DNA of 64,000 nt from Bin80 sp026708685. Its GTDB lineage: Bacteria > Bacteroidota > Rhodothermia > Rhodothermales > Bin80. The stretch is from the NCBI GenBank assembly GCA_965200955.1, contig OZ241742.1, positions 1,922,001 to 1,986,000 of the forward strand, in the 5' to 3' direction. Under the pieces are notes generated by a model. It ran no database searches and was not told the DNA's origin. It worked only from the letters and a program-made list of their open reading frames with translations. Below, piece after piece: positions 8,971 through 18,800 of the stretch (positions are counted from its first letter, which is position 1; each line of letters begins with the position of its first letter). Position numbers and translations under genes: made by a program.

Positions 8971-10779
8971 CTACATATCTGACTCTTCCTTTTGTGGGCG
9001 TTTTGCTTTCACTTTTTTTGCATTTTTGCCCATTTTTAACCCCATTGCCTTAAACATTTTTCGTTGGAATGGTTTGAGGTTTGCATCTTGTTTGAGTAGG
9101 ATGCAATGTGTTTTATTTTGCGGGAGCACGGTCGTCACGCGTGTCTGATGATTGAGTCGCACTTTGAGGGTTCCCCAGCTATCATGGATCTCGTGGATGT
9201 GCAGTTTACTACGAATCAAATGCACCATATGAAACGCAAGAATAGATAACGATAAATGGGCCTCAACCCGCAACTTGTCACGGTGATAGATTGGACGTAA
9301 TCCCAACTCTGATTTCATGGTACGAAAGGTCTGTTCAATCTCTCCTAATCGCCAATAAGTACGTGCAATGGTCTCACAGTCCCAGTCGGTATGACTCGTG
9401 CGTAGCACATAGCCCCCCGAAGCTTCGGTGCACTCGTCGTAGGCCGACATCTTACGGATCTGAATCTTTTCCGCGTTTGGGCTCTCCTTTTTCTTAATCA
9501 CCTTGACCTCATATTGATACGCGACCTTTTTGTATTTCTGAGATAGCTTTCCTACTTTCTTTTCAATCACCTGACACTTTTTCGGACGCCCTTTCACAGA
9601 AAGCCCTTCATTGAGATACGCAATCGCTTTTTCAAATTCCGTCCGCTTTTTATCAAGAATCTGATCATTCTTGTACTGTTTGGTTTGACTATGCAAATAC
9701 ACACGTTGTTCATGATCTTTCACCCCAAGCGTCCACGCCCGTACCTCTGTTTTCGTGGTCGTCTGAAACGTTTGATGCGGGGGCTCCACTGGCACCGTAG
9801 GAGTCTTGCTCCGCTCTACGCAAAGCCAGTCAAGTCCCTTCTGCTTTAGATACTCTAAATTCGCCTCAGAAGAGATGCCAGCATCCATAATGACCGTTAG
9901 ATTCTCTGGATCAAGCTGATCCATCGCTTGCTCAAGTGTTTGAGGTTCGCTGGCGTTGCCAGGATAAATATTCGCCTTGCGAGGAAACCCAGACCCATCT
10001 AAAACCAGAGCTAATGTGACGAGCGGGCGATCGTTACGCTTTTCTTTACTGCGTCCATATCTGAGCAGAGGACCATGCTCGCTCCCCATGTAGAACGTAT
10101 TGGTTAAATCATAAAAGATAATGCTATCGCCGAACCCCAACAACTCTTGAGTCTTGCCAAAAAGATCATCCATAATGGTTTCATGATGGGTAAAGAGACG
10201 GTCGCCAACATTGTAGAGAGATTTCAGACTCGGGGCCTTCGCATTGAGTAATTCTAAAATACTGGAGCGTTCCATCATCCATTGATACGTCTGTAATTCA
10301 CTACCAGGGGAGAGCATGCGACCGACAACGAATGCCGTTGACCAGTGAACCTGATCTTGGGTAAACCCTAAGGCGAAGAGAATGTCTTCAAATCCCACGA
10401 GGTGTAGTGCTTTCAATGCCACCCGTTCTCCTCCGACGGTCCGCGTGTCCGTGTGCTCTATTTCATGGGTAATAATGGCATCCCGATCATCCCGAGGATC
10501 ATGAATATCATAGCCCTGTGCTTCAAGCTTGAAAACAATCTCCTTAGCAGTATGCTCAAGGATTTTATCCTCAATCGGAAGAAGTGGATACCCCCGCAAA
10601 TCCTCTTCAATCATTTGCGTGAGACGATCCCATTGATCGGGGGGGATCTTGAAATTCTGACCAAGATTAAGGATCGTTCGTTGTTTGGGTTCGCCGTCAA
10701 CGCGGTACGAGACAACCAAGGAAAAAGTCATGGCTGTTTTTCCCGATTTTAGGGAGCGGGGTTTGGCACGAATATACAT
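8971..10779 (-). CDS. IS1634-family DDE transposase
   Basis: 602 residues and uninterrupted, so possibly functional. The IS4-superfamily catalytic residues can be placed: first Asp in FYDLTNTFY, second Asp in VIMDAGIS, and Glu in the helix RLGEIEQTFRTMKSEL, with the downstream Lys of the family signature. It would cut and move the surrounding element. The C-terminal tail is lysine-rich. ATG start at 10777-10779. It is not closely similar to the 592-residue IS1634-like transposase at 47672-49402: they share the domain plan but not the sequence or the terminal repeats. Confidence 0.92.
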   Translation of the reverse strand: MYIRAKPRSLKSGKTAMTFSLVVSYRVDGEPKQRTILNLGQNFKIPPDQWDRLTQMIEEDLRGYPLLPIEDKILEHTAKEIVFKLEAQGYDIHDPRDDRDAIITHEIEHTDTRTVGGERVALKALHLVGFEDILFALGFTQDQVHWSTAFVVGRMLSPGSELQTYQWMMERSSILELLNAKAPSLKSLYNVGDRLFTHHETIMDDLFGKTQELLGFGDSIIFYDLTNTFYMGSEHGPLLRYGRSKEKRNDRPLVTLALVLDGSGFPRKANIYPGNASEPQTLEQAMDQLDPENLTVIMDAGISSEANLEYLKQKGLDWLCVERSKTPTVPVEPPHQTFQTTTKTEVRAWTLGVKDHEQRVYLHSQTKQYKNDQILDKKRTEFEKAIAYLNEGLSVKGRPKKCQVIEKKVGKLSQKYKKVAYQYEVKVIKKKESPNAEKIQIRKMSAYDECTEASGGYVLRTSHTDWDCETIARTYWRLGEIEQTFRTMKSELGLRPIYHRDKLRVEAHLSLSILAFHMVHLIRSKLHIHEIHDSWGTLKVRLNHQTRVTTVLPQNKTHCILLKQDANLKPFQRKMFKAMGLKMGKNAKKVKAKRPQKEESDM

Positions 10780-10846
10780 GAAAATGGACTCCTGGGTATG
10801 CTTAAACGCATGGTTCAGGAAAAGTTCCAGAAAAATCCACTACATT

Positions 10847-10871
10847 GGGGGTTTTGGCAAAAAAACCCCAA
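10847..10871. repeat. Subterminal hairpin of the IS1634-like element
   Basis: A GGGG-TTTT arm is followed after a short GGC loop by an A-run and CCCC, giving an imperfect hairpin upstream of the transposase. Such structures often shield transposase genes from outside transcription; that role is inferred. Confidence 0.5.
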
Positions 10872-10994
10872 ATAATCGCGAAAAAGCCTCAATATGGCGA
10901 AATTTTGAGAAAATTTGACGATTTATTCCCGAAAATCCATAAATTATTGGGGAATTTGAGTCGGAAATCGAAAACCCTTGCAAACTTGCGTATA

Positions 10995-11227
10995 GCTTGA
11001 TGATGCAAACCAAAAAGATCCTGAACGATTTCACCCGGTCAATCATGTTCTGTGTGATTTTGATGTGGAGTTGAGCTACGCTTTCAATGATTTCAGGCAT
11101 GTTTACACTGAGGAACACTTGACACATAGAGGACTCCACGAATCGATTTACCCCATGGACTCAGTTTAGGATGATAAACACAGATAGATTGTGAGAGTCG
11201 GATTGTTTTTACAGGATGTTATCCTTT
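10995..11227. other. Intergenic, no feature recognised
   Basis: Between the IS1634-like element and the HEPN-like gene there is no conserved reading frame or RNA that I can recognise. A 99-codon frame on the minus strand spans the IS end and is not supported by codon pattern or homology. Confidence 0.5.
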
Positions 11228-11704
11228 TCAGCCATTATGATTTTCTTGCACTCGTCGTTGCATATACAAGTAAGCCTTGCGTTCATGGAGTTCAGATTTC
11301 ATAAAATTATTGATGGCATTTCTGGCAGATTCAATATCGTCCAACACCTCTGATCGGTAAAACGTTGTATTTGGATTGTAGTCAGCTTCATTTCGAGTTG
11401 AATGCATGTATCCAAGTGTGTTACAAAAATACTTCATTTCAGTAGAGAATTTACTGATAATATCTTTTCGATTGCAACATCGAGCAAGTTGTGAATGACC
11501 AATTGAACGGTAAGCCTGAAGCCAAGCATCGTGATCCCTCACCGTAGAAGTTCTAATTAATATGTCCGCATATGCATTTGATACGGTGTGAAGCATTCCA
11601 TAATAGGCAGTGCTTAACGCACGTCGCAAATCCACTTGACGAGGTTTTCCTCGTTGTGCAGTTGCAAGCCTACGTGAAGCGTCAATAAAATGGTGAGGGT
11701 CCAT
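11228..11704 (-). CDS. HEPN-like domain protein
   Basis: 158 residues, all helical in appearance. The segment RRALSTAYYGMLHTV and the later TRNEADYNP match the two best conserved blocks of the HEPN superfamily as found in MNT/HEPN pairs (helix with R...AYY..LH, then R..ADY). HEPN proteins are RNases or substrate-binding partners in toxin-antitoxin and defence systems. There is no nucleotidyltransferase (MNT) or other antitoxin gene beside it; both neighbours are transposon sequence. An upstream TTG at 11708-11710 would add two residues; ATG at 11702-11704 is preferred. Its stop at 11228 is within 250 bp of the IS1634-like end, and its start is 14 bp from the end of the truncated ISAzo13-like copy, so it may be a passenger left by these elements. 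Function unproven. Confidence 0.55.
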   Translation of the reverse strand: MDPHHFIDASRRLATAQRGKPRQVDLRRALSTAYYGMLHTVSNAYADILIRTSTVRDHDAWLQAYRSIGHSQLARCCNRKDIISKFSTEMKYFCNTLGYMHSTRNEADYNPNTTFYRSEVLDDIESARNAINNFMKSELHERKAYLYMQRRVQENHNG

Positions 11705-11717
11705 AGTCAAAATGATA

Positions 11718-12345
11718 AGGGCTGACGAAAAATAACTTATCCTATTAAAAGTTCATCCCAGTCTCGTATTAGCGTGGATGAATCCGGTTTCAGGACGTAA
11801 TTCCATTGGGGTAAGGTCTGATTATACTCAAGATTGAGTTGTGCCATTTCCTCGTCACTGATTTTGATCCATCTTGGATAGTCTGCTTCAAGAACGTTAC
11901 CAATGACGCTGAGCCCTGTTTTGGTTGTCGTGGTATTGTAACAGTTGAGAATGGTTAGAATGGGGTCAAGCGGGATCCCAGGCCATCGTTTTGCTATTTC
12001 GCTAAAGAGACGGTGTTCAATCGGATTCCACTTGGATGTGCCGGGTGGGTAATGTGCAACCGTCACGTTCAATCCAAAAGGTATGGACAGCTGATGCTGT
12101 ATACAGTATTTCTAGGCATGTGGACGGTATCCATTGCTTCCTCCGCTGTCGGCAAGAATGAGAAGTTCCTTTGCATTCGGATACTGATGCCGTCCGATGG
12201 TCTCCCACCATGCTACGATACTGTCCACAGCAAACTGAGGCATGTTGTACGAAAGTCCGACATAGAGTGCCCCTGTATTGGCAAATAGATCATAGATTCC
12301 GTAAGTATTGGCAATTCCACATGATTGGTGGTAGAACCGATTCGT
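11718..12345 (-). pseudogene. Truncated, stop-containing ISAzo13-like transposase remnant
   Basis: Read on the minus strand from about 12330, the translation aligns block by block with the other ISAzo13-like copy at 13071-14754: YGIYDL(F)AN, FAVDSIVAWW, LADSGGSNGYRPHA, then HYPPGTSKWNPIEHR. The tryptophan codon that follows RPHA in the other copy is TAG here, so the frame is interrupted by an amber codon; the rest reads through to a stop at 11737. The second catalytic Asp (DSGGSNG) and the Glu (IEHR) are still present, but the N-terminal 60 percent of the protein is missing. At the low-coordinate end, an inverted-repeat-like end (AGGGCTGACGAAAAATAACT from about 11719) matches the right end of the other copy. 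The element is dead. Confidence 0.85.
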
Positions 12346-12401
12346 TCAGTGAGTTCGTTTGCTTCGTCAGGATCAAGTCCATCAGAGTCATCATTGATCA
12401 T
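12330..12401 (-). pseudogene. 5' fragment of a duplicated coiled-coil gene, fused to the transposase remnant
   Basis: About 25 codons starting at ATG 12399-12401 read GLDPDEANELTERI, nearly identical to GLDSDEANELTERI in the intact gene 35 bp upstream (12438-12722). After ERI the sequence changes abruptly into the ISAzo13-like remnant. This is most simply a second tandem copy of the small gene, cut off by the insertion or by a later deletion. Confidence 0.6.
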
Positions 12402-12437
12402 CGAGGAAACCTTGATCGGTAGGTCGGCGATCAGCTT

Positions 12438-12722
12438 TTATCCCACCCCGCGAAAAAGTATCACGGCGGAGACGATGACCGTTGCGAAGCCAATCGCCCA
12501 AGTCAAGACAGTGATTCTCGATTTTTGAGAATCAATCTTAATATCCGTTGATTCTTTATAGGACCTGATTTCGGTCCTCAAAGAATCAATCTGTTGTAAT
12601 ACACTAGATGAAGCAAGAATCATAATTCGTTCGGTGAGTTCGTTCGCCTCGTCTGAATCAAGTCCAGACTTGCGAAGCAGTTTGGAGATGCGAGAAAACT
12701 CTAAGTGTGAGTTTTTGTCCAT
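12438..12722 (-). CDS. Small coiled-coil protein with C-terminal membrane anchor
   Basis: 94 residues. Residues 1-65 are polar, with a heptad-like pattern (LTERIMILASSSVLQQIDSL onwards). Residues about 70-90 form one hydrophobic membrane segment (TVLTWAIGFATVIVSAVILF). This layout, an N-terminal helix pair with a coiled coil and a C-terminal anchor, resembles the DUF1640/CCDC90-like group, but the match is by pattern only. It starts at ATG 12720-12722. A truncated second copy lies just downstream. It is surrounded by transposon remnants. Function unknown. Confidence 0.55.
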   Translation of the reverse strand: MDKNSHLEFSRISKLLRKSGLDSDEANELTERIMILASSSVLQQIDSLRTEIRSYKESTDIKIDSQKSRITVLTWAIGFATVIVSAVILFRGVG

Positions 12723-13070
12723 GGTTGTGGTTAAACCATGGGTTGATGGCGTTGTTCCAAGATAAGAATATCTTCAGATATATTTTTCATGATCAATTAA
12801 TCTAAGGGCGGGCGAATAAATAAATTTATCTATTTTATTTTTACTCTATCTTTAATTTGTTCGCCATTTACAGGGTATCGGCTATGCTAAATCTTCCCAT
12901 CATCTACTGATTGAGTGGATTCTGTTCGTTTTTCATGCATGTTTCCTTCCATGTATTCATCTTGAACCTCTTTTGCTCTGCTTCTACTGATAGAATGGTG
13001 CAGAAAGGTTGAGTAGTGCGTATATTAATAATAGATAATACCTTTCTATTATTAACTTATCCTTTTTCTC

Positions 13071-14754
13071 ATGCGTCCAGCTCTACCATTCCAACCCATC
13101 GTGACCCTCATCCAAGAGCACACGGTGGTTACCTTTTCACAAATCAAAGAAGTCATCGGTCCGGTCTCTGATCTCACCGTTCGCAAAAAAATGACCCTAG
13201 CAGGCTGTATGTCCAGCTATTCCCATCGCGGTCGTTACTATACGATTGAGGAATGTGTTGATTTTGATCGCCATGGGCTCTGGTCTCATCAGAAGATTCG
13301 TTTTTCTCGTTATGGCTCATTGAAAGCCACTCTGGTTGAACTGATTGAACGATCCGAATCTGGACTTCTTTCTAAAGAATTGACACGTATTGTCCAACTA
13401 GAAGTGCATCCACCGTTGTGTCAATTGATCAACGAGAAGCGAGTGTATCGATCCAAAATAGCAGAACGTTATGTCTATTTCTCTAAATCCCTACCTGATC
13501 GACGACAGCAATTGCGGAATCGCATGGGTGGGTTGGAGTACAGTCAAGAGTATGACTGTGCCCAAAGGCTTCTTTTTGAGGTCTTGAATGAACAGCATCG
13601 AAGATTATATGCTGGATTGGAAGCCCTTCGTCCCAACAGTGGTGGTGTTACGGCGGTCGCCAAGCGACTGAGCATGGCCCCTGCAACCGTTCGCCGAGGG
13701 CGAAACGAACTTCAGACAGGCGAATTTGAGCGTGAAAGGGTTCGTAAACGGGGCGGCGGGCGTAAACTTACGGAAAAAACCCCCCCCCCGAAATTTCCTT
13801 CTTCCTCTACCAAGTGCTAAACTATGAGATTGCAGGAGATCCATGTACGGGGGTGCGGTGGAGTCGGGTTACAACGAAATCAATGGCGACATCGCTTGAA
13901 GAGCGAGGCATCTTCGTGAGTGATCGTACCGTGAGTCGGATCATGAAACAGGATGGCTTTCAGCTCCGAATGAATGCCAAACAGTTACCGACGGTGAACC
14001 ATCCAGACCAAGACCGACAGTTTAAATACATTGAAACCTTTAGGTATTGTGCAGAGCATCCAGAACGCCTGCTTCTCAGTCTTGATGCCAAAGCATGGTT
14101 TGATCGGGACTCTTTCGTAATAACGGTAAGGCTCGGGGACAGGCTCCTACCTTAGTCTATGATCATGACTTTCCCTCCTTGTCCGTAGGCACTGCCCGTC
14201 CCTATGGGATCTATGACATTCATGCCAATAAGGGTGCCTTTTTCGTCGGATGTTCCCATGATACGCCAGAGTTCGCCGTGGACAATCTTGTAAGGTGGTG
14301 GAGGCAGATGGGTCAATTTGAGTATCCACACGTCAAAGAAATCTGCATCCTGGTCGACAGCGGGGGAAGCAATGGATGCCGTCCACATGCCTGGAAATTC
14401 TTCCTGCAACACCGATTTGTCAATGTATTCAATATAGTGGTCTCCGTGGCCCATTACCCGAGTGGATGTTCAAAGTGGATTCCCATTGAGCATCGACTTC
14501 ATAGTGAAGTCTCCAAGAATTGTGCAGGAATTCCTCTCGTTGATATGGCAACCTTCTTGCATCTGATCAGGGGAACCACTACGGAAACCGGATTAACAGT
14601 CACCGCAGAGGCGGTCGAAAAAATCTACCAGACAGGCATCAAGATTTCACCACAGCAAATGGACGAACTCAATATCGTACATGGATCTATTTGTCCACAG
14701 TGGAACTATACCATTAAACCACAACTAGTACGTACATGTGGAATAATTATGTGA
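13071..14754 (+). pseudogene. Frameshifted ISAzo13-like transposase
   Basis: Three consecutive frames (13071-13820, 13814-14155, 14179-14754) together make one ISAzo13-type DDE transposase of about 560 residues. The first break is at a run of ten C (13780-13789): the second frame, read back through this run, continues the family sequence into NYEIAGDP. The second break is near 14115, where the frame reading NGKARGQAPTLVYDHDF restores the family sequence. Catalytic Asp in SLDAKAW and LVDSGGSNG and the Glu in PIEHRLHSE are present, and the usual HYPPG motif is changed to HYPSG. The element needs two repairs to be active, unless the C-run slips during expression. Confidence 0.88.
13780..13789. 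repeat. Homopolymer C10 at the transposase frameshift
   Basis: Ten consecutive C lie exactly where the ISAzo13-like transposase leaves its frame. It is direct evidence that such runs have changed length in this genome, although a sequencing or assembly error would look the same. Confidence 0.95.
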
Positions 14755-14935
14755 CTAAGTTATTTTTTCGCCTGCCCTAAGGTTGAACGATCATGAAGTA
14801 TATGACACTTCCATGGAGTGAGAGTCAATACAAAACATCACAGTTTCAGGAATGCATACACTTCTTAACAGTTGATTAACTCTTATTCCAGATCTTATGA
14901 GTCCAATCTTTCAAAAATGCACAAATCTATGAATA

Positions 14936-15599
14936 ATCACTGAATGAGATGACTGATGTGATAGAATCTGAACCCTCTTTACCATAACCGTGAGTAGACA
15001 CGCATCGTTTTGAAACACTATCCGGTTGGATATGCACATCCATATTTCATAAATGGGTATCAAGTACCCAATCAGGGTTTCTTGCTACTGCAGTTTTACA
15101 ACAATTGATGTTGATAAATCTATCATGCCAAGAGTTCTTTTGGCGCGTTTTCTAGATAGTCATTATACTCAATATAGGACATTGCTGGAAAACGTTCTTC
15201 ATCTATCTCCTCAAGTTTGAGGCGCATGAGAGCAATAAAATCACCTATCTTTTGAGTACACAATCGTCCAGTAGATCTGTAGACAAAAGATATTCTGAGA
15301 TAGTCGGGATCTTCAAAAAACGAGGTTTACGAACCCGAATCAGCTCAAGTTTGGCGTTTTTGTAATATTCCTCAAAAGCATTCTTGAAGAAAAGCTCCAT
15401 CTCGTCAAGCGGCCCGCTTACTTTCTTGAAGCGAAGATGTTCAATGGCGGAGGATGTTGACATGTTGTACAGAAGATAGTCTGATTTACGGTTAAATACT
15501 CCAAGGTGAGTATCGTTTCAAAAAAGAATTATCTAACGTAGCTTTGAAGGAGTTCAATCCCCAAATAGTAAATAAATACGATCTGTATTAAATTACAAG
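14936..15599. repeat. Duplication unit, upstream part, copy 1
   Basis: From 14936 the DNA matches 19127 onwards with few differences, including the whole small minus-strand gene and its surroundings, up to the ACAAG at 15595-15599. In copy 2 the same ACAAG is the insertion target of the IS1380-like element. Confidence 0.9.
15123..15557 (-). pseudogene. Decayed copy of the small gene found intact at 19314-19748
   Basis: Aligned with the intact copy, this one has at least two frame-breaking changes. Near 15495-15500 the sequence after the tryptophan codon runs into a stop, and near 15311-15316 a run of A is six instead of seven bases long, shifting the frame. The central part (AIEHLRFKKVSGPLDEMELF) is still readable as a 72-codon frame at 15245-15463. 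It is therefore a broken gene rather than a short functional one. Function of the family is unknown. Confidence 0.75.
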
Positions 15600-15701
15600 A
15601 GGTTTGTAAGTTTGGAACTCTTTACGCTTAACTATCATCATGATATGTGCACGCAATGTAACCTTTTAAAAGAATCTCTTTTTTAATGTTTTGTAAATCC
15701 T

Positions 15702-15709
15702 TATATTTG
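15702..15709 (+). promoter_or_regulatory. Possible Bacteroidota-type -7 element (TATATTTG)
   Basis: TATATTTG fits TAnnTTTG, about 95 bp upstream of the ATG at 15804, and is conserved at 21921-21928 in the second unit. A good -33 element at the right distance is not visible, so this is a weak call. Confidence 0.3.
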
Positions 15710-15803
15710 ACTCGTAAATATACATGATCAGGTTTGCACTCAAATGTGGATTGATCCTGTGAGTTTATGAAATTTCCGTTTGCCTTCAAGATATTTTTTG
15801 AAA

Positions 15804-18800
15804 ATGAATGTTATCAGTTTCTTCATGTTCTTTGGTCTGATTTCCAGTGTATGGACTGATTCACCCCATGGATATTCTGCTACCCCCCCCCAATTTTTAG
15901 AACGTGATCTCTTGATCCATTCGTTTGATGCGATTCCCGATTCGGTATTACAGCACGGGGAATCTATTTCAACGAATGCGATTTCTGACGAAATACATTT
16001 TTATGAATCTGCATCACACTCATCACTAACGGATCCAGATATGGATCATGAATTTCTTGTTTCCACTTTGAATGAGAACACACAACAAGGAGTACCGCCC
16101 GATCCACCTCATTCACTCACTGCACAAGCAGATGGATCATCATCAATTAAGCTGTCATGGGAAGCCCCAACTATCAATGCGGGCATTATTACCTATCGAA
16201 TTCAGGCATCCCCCGATGGGAACACAGGTTGGACGCGAATTGGTACTGTAGTTAATACCTTCACAACTTATGAAGATACTGGACTTGATCCATGTACAAC
16301 AAAATACTACCGGGTGATTTCTCGTGGTTTTGCTGAGGAGAGCTCTCCGTCCAATGTGGCCCATGCTACGACCTCCGGATGTGCCACCGTCCCTGATGCA
16401 CCAACTTCACTCACTGCAACTGCATCTGGACAAAATGCGATCATGCTGAGTTGGACTGCTCCTGCAAGTGACGGCGGTGCGGCTATCAGCGGCTATCAGG
16501 TTGTTACGTCCGCAGACGGGGGAACGAATTACTCTCAGATTGTCACAGGTTGGGGCTCAACATCCATTACCCACTCTGGCTTGTCCGCTGGCTCTGCCCG
16601 TCACTACAGGGTGCGTGCAATCAACTCAGAAGGCTATAGTGCTTGGTCCAATACAGCCAATGCCACGACCGATGCGGCCACGGTAACTTTTCCAGATCCT
16701 CCGACATCATTAACGGCAACTGCTTCTGGACAAACGATCATCAACCTGAGTTGGACTGCTCCTGCAAGTGACGGCGGAGCGGCTATCAGCGGCTATCGGA
16801 TTGATGTGTCCACAGACGGGGGAACGAATTTCTCTCAACTTGCCGCAAGTCATAGCACGACCAGCTATTCCCACACTGGCTTGACCGCTGGCACTGCCCG
16901 TCACTACCGGGTGCGTGCTATGAACTCAGAAGGCAATAGTGCTTGGTCCAATACAGCGAATGCCACAACCGATGCGGCCACGGCAACTTCTCCAGATGCT
17001 CCGACATCATTAACGGCAACTGCTTCTGGACAAACGATCATCAACCTGAATTGGACCGCTCCCGCAAGTGACGGCGGAGCGGCCATCAGCGGCTACCGGA
17101 TTGATGTATCTACAAATGGGGGATCAAGTTTCTCTCAGCTGGTGGCAAGTCATAGCACGACCAGCTATTCCCACACTGGCTTGACCGCTGGCACTGCCCG
17201 TCACTACCGGGTGCGTGCCATCAACTCAATAGGCAATAGTGGATGGTCCAATACAGCGAATGCCACAACCGCTACATCCACTGCTACTGCCCCTGACGCA
17301 CCAACTGCACTCACTGCAACTGCAGATGGACAAACGACCATTGACCTAAGTTGGACGGCACCAGTGAACACGGGAGGCGTTACTCTTACAGGATATAGAC
17401 TTGAATGGTCTCCAAATGGAAACGATTCTTGGGAAGAATTGTCAAGGACTACTGCGACATCCGATTCCCATACAGGTTTGACGCAAGGGATTCCGTACTA
17501 TTACCGCGTTTATGCTATCAACTCGGTGGGCGACAGTCCTCCATCCAATGTAGCCGATGCGACCATTACCCCTGAAACATCCACCTCAGTAGAGGTTTCG
17601 TTTGATCAGACCTCTTCGCAGGTCAATGAAGCCACAGCAACGGCAACCATTGAGTTGAATGCGAATCCAGCCCCCTCCAGTGCCATCACGATCGCCTACA
17701 GTTTGGGAGGGACAGCGACTCAAACTGCAGATTATACGGTCCAAGGATCTGGCTCCATCAGTCTGGCCGCCAATATGACTTCGGTCAACCTCTCCATAGA
17801 GATCATCAATGATGACGACGACGAATCTGATGAGACGTTGAGCGTAACTCTGACCAGCGGTGTAGGCTATACTATAGGAAGTCAAAATGTTCACACACTG
17901 ACCATTGTTGATGATGATGACACTGATATGGTGCCATTATCATTTGCAAATTCGGCTGAAAATCACTCTTTTTTTGTGGGAATCCCCATTGATGATGTAG
18001 TGCTTTCAAAGGCAGTAGGCGGTACTCCACCCTATCGGTATAGGCTCACCCGCGACCTGCCTGCAGGACTCACCTATGACGGTGCCACGCAAACCATCTC
18101 TGGAACTCCCTCAGAAAGCCTGCCCGAAACCGTCTTTATCCATCGAGTCACTGATGCGGCGGATAATTCGGCCATACAAACCTTCCTCATTGAGGTCATC
18201 GCACCAAAGGATTTGATCTTTGTGGGCTCAGTGGATGACCAGATCTATCCAATCAATCAACCCATCTCTGATCTTGTCCTACCCAGTGCAATGGGAGGGG
18301 TTGAACCGTATCTCTACAGCATCACCCCTGATCCTCCCCGCGGAATCAGCTTTGATGCAGAGGCCCATACCCTGAGTGGAACGCCTCTGGAAGTCACCGA
18401 GTCCCAGCTCTATACCTATACCGTAGAAGATCGTGCACAAGCAACCAGTCAACTGGAGATTCGTATGGAAGTGTACACGATCACCTTTAGCCAAACCGTT
18501 GCCAATCAATCTTATTCACGAGATCAAGCCATTGATCCATTGACCCTTCCAGCGGTCATAGGAGGAGTGCCTCCTATAGAGTATACCCTGAAGGAACTAC
18601 CAACGGGACTTCAATTTGATGGACTGACGCGTATGATCATAGGAACGCCTACGGAGATCATCCCATTGACATCGCTCACGTATAAAGCAGTAGATGACAA
18701 CGGGGCACAGGATAGTCTTCGCTTCAGTATTGAAGTGGTTTCTCCTGTCCATACCCAGCAGAATGCAGCCATACCGCAGCAATTCCGTGGATATTCAAAT

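Larger units (their letters stand above)
8873..10994 (-). mobile_element. IS1634-like insertion sequence
   Basis: A single transposase gene is flanked by matching inverted ends. TATACGCAAGTTTG at 8873-8886 is repeated inverted at 10981-10994. A second inner pair, TGTAGTGGATTTTT starting at 8892 and its inverse ending at 10844, lies inside. The size between the outer ends, 2122 bp, is close to that of the other IS1634-like element in this window (2112 bp). No target duplication is recognisable at the outer ends, so the copy may be old or the exact ends may lie a few bases away; a weaker inverted match (ATCAAGC / GCTTGAT) continues outwards. The element sits between pgsA and the HEPN-like gene and interrupts no recognisable gene. 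Confidence 0.75.
12804..14779 (+). mobile_element. ISAzo13-like insertion sequence (inactive)
   Basis: The ends are imperfect inverted repeats: AGGGCGGGCGAATAAATAAA from 12805 inwards, and its counterpart AGGGCAGGCGAAAAAATAAC read inwards from 14778 on the other strand. The element is about 1976 bp and holds one transposase gene broken by two frameshifts. No clear target duplication was found. It lies 80 bp from the small coiled-coil gene and shares its end sequence with the truncated copy at 11718-12345. Confidence 0.75.

Noticed and set aside
10840..11139. 99-codon frame on the minus strand at the IS end
   Set aside because: It covers the inverted repeat and hairpin of the IS, has no family resemblance and no plausible start context.
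17586..17894. Open frames on the minus strand, conserved in both giant genes (also 24105-24413 and 18279-18509)
   Set aside because: They are conserved only because the plus-strand coding DNA is duplicated; the translations are shadows with no family match.
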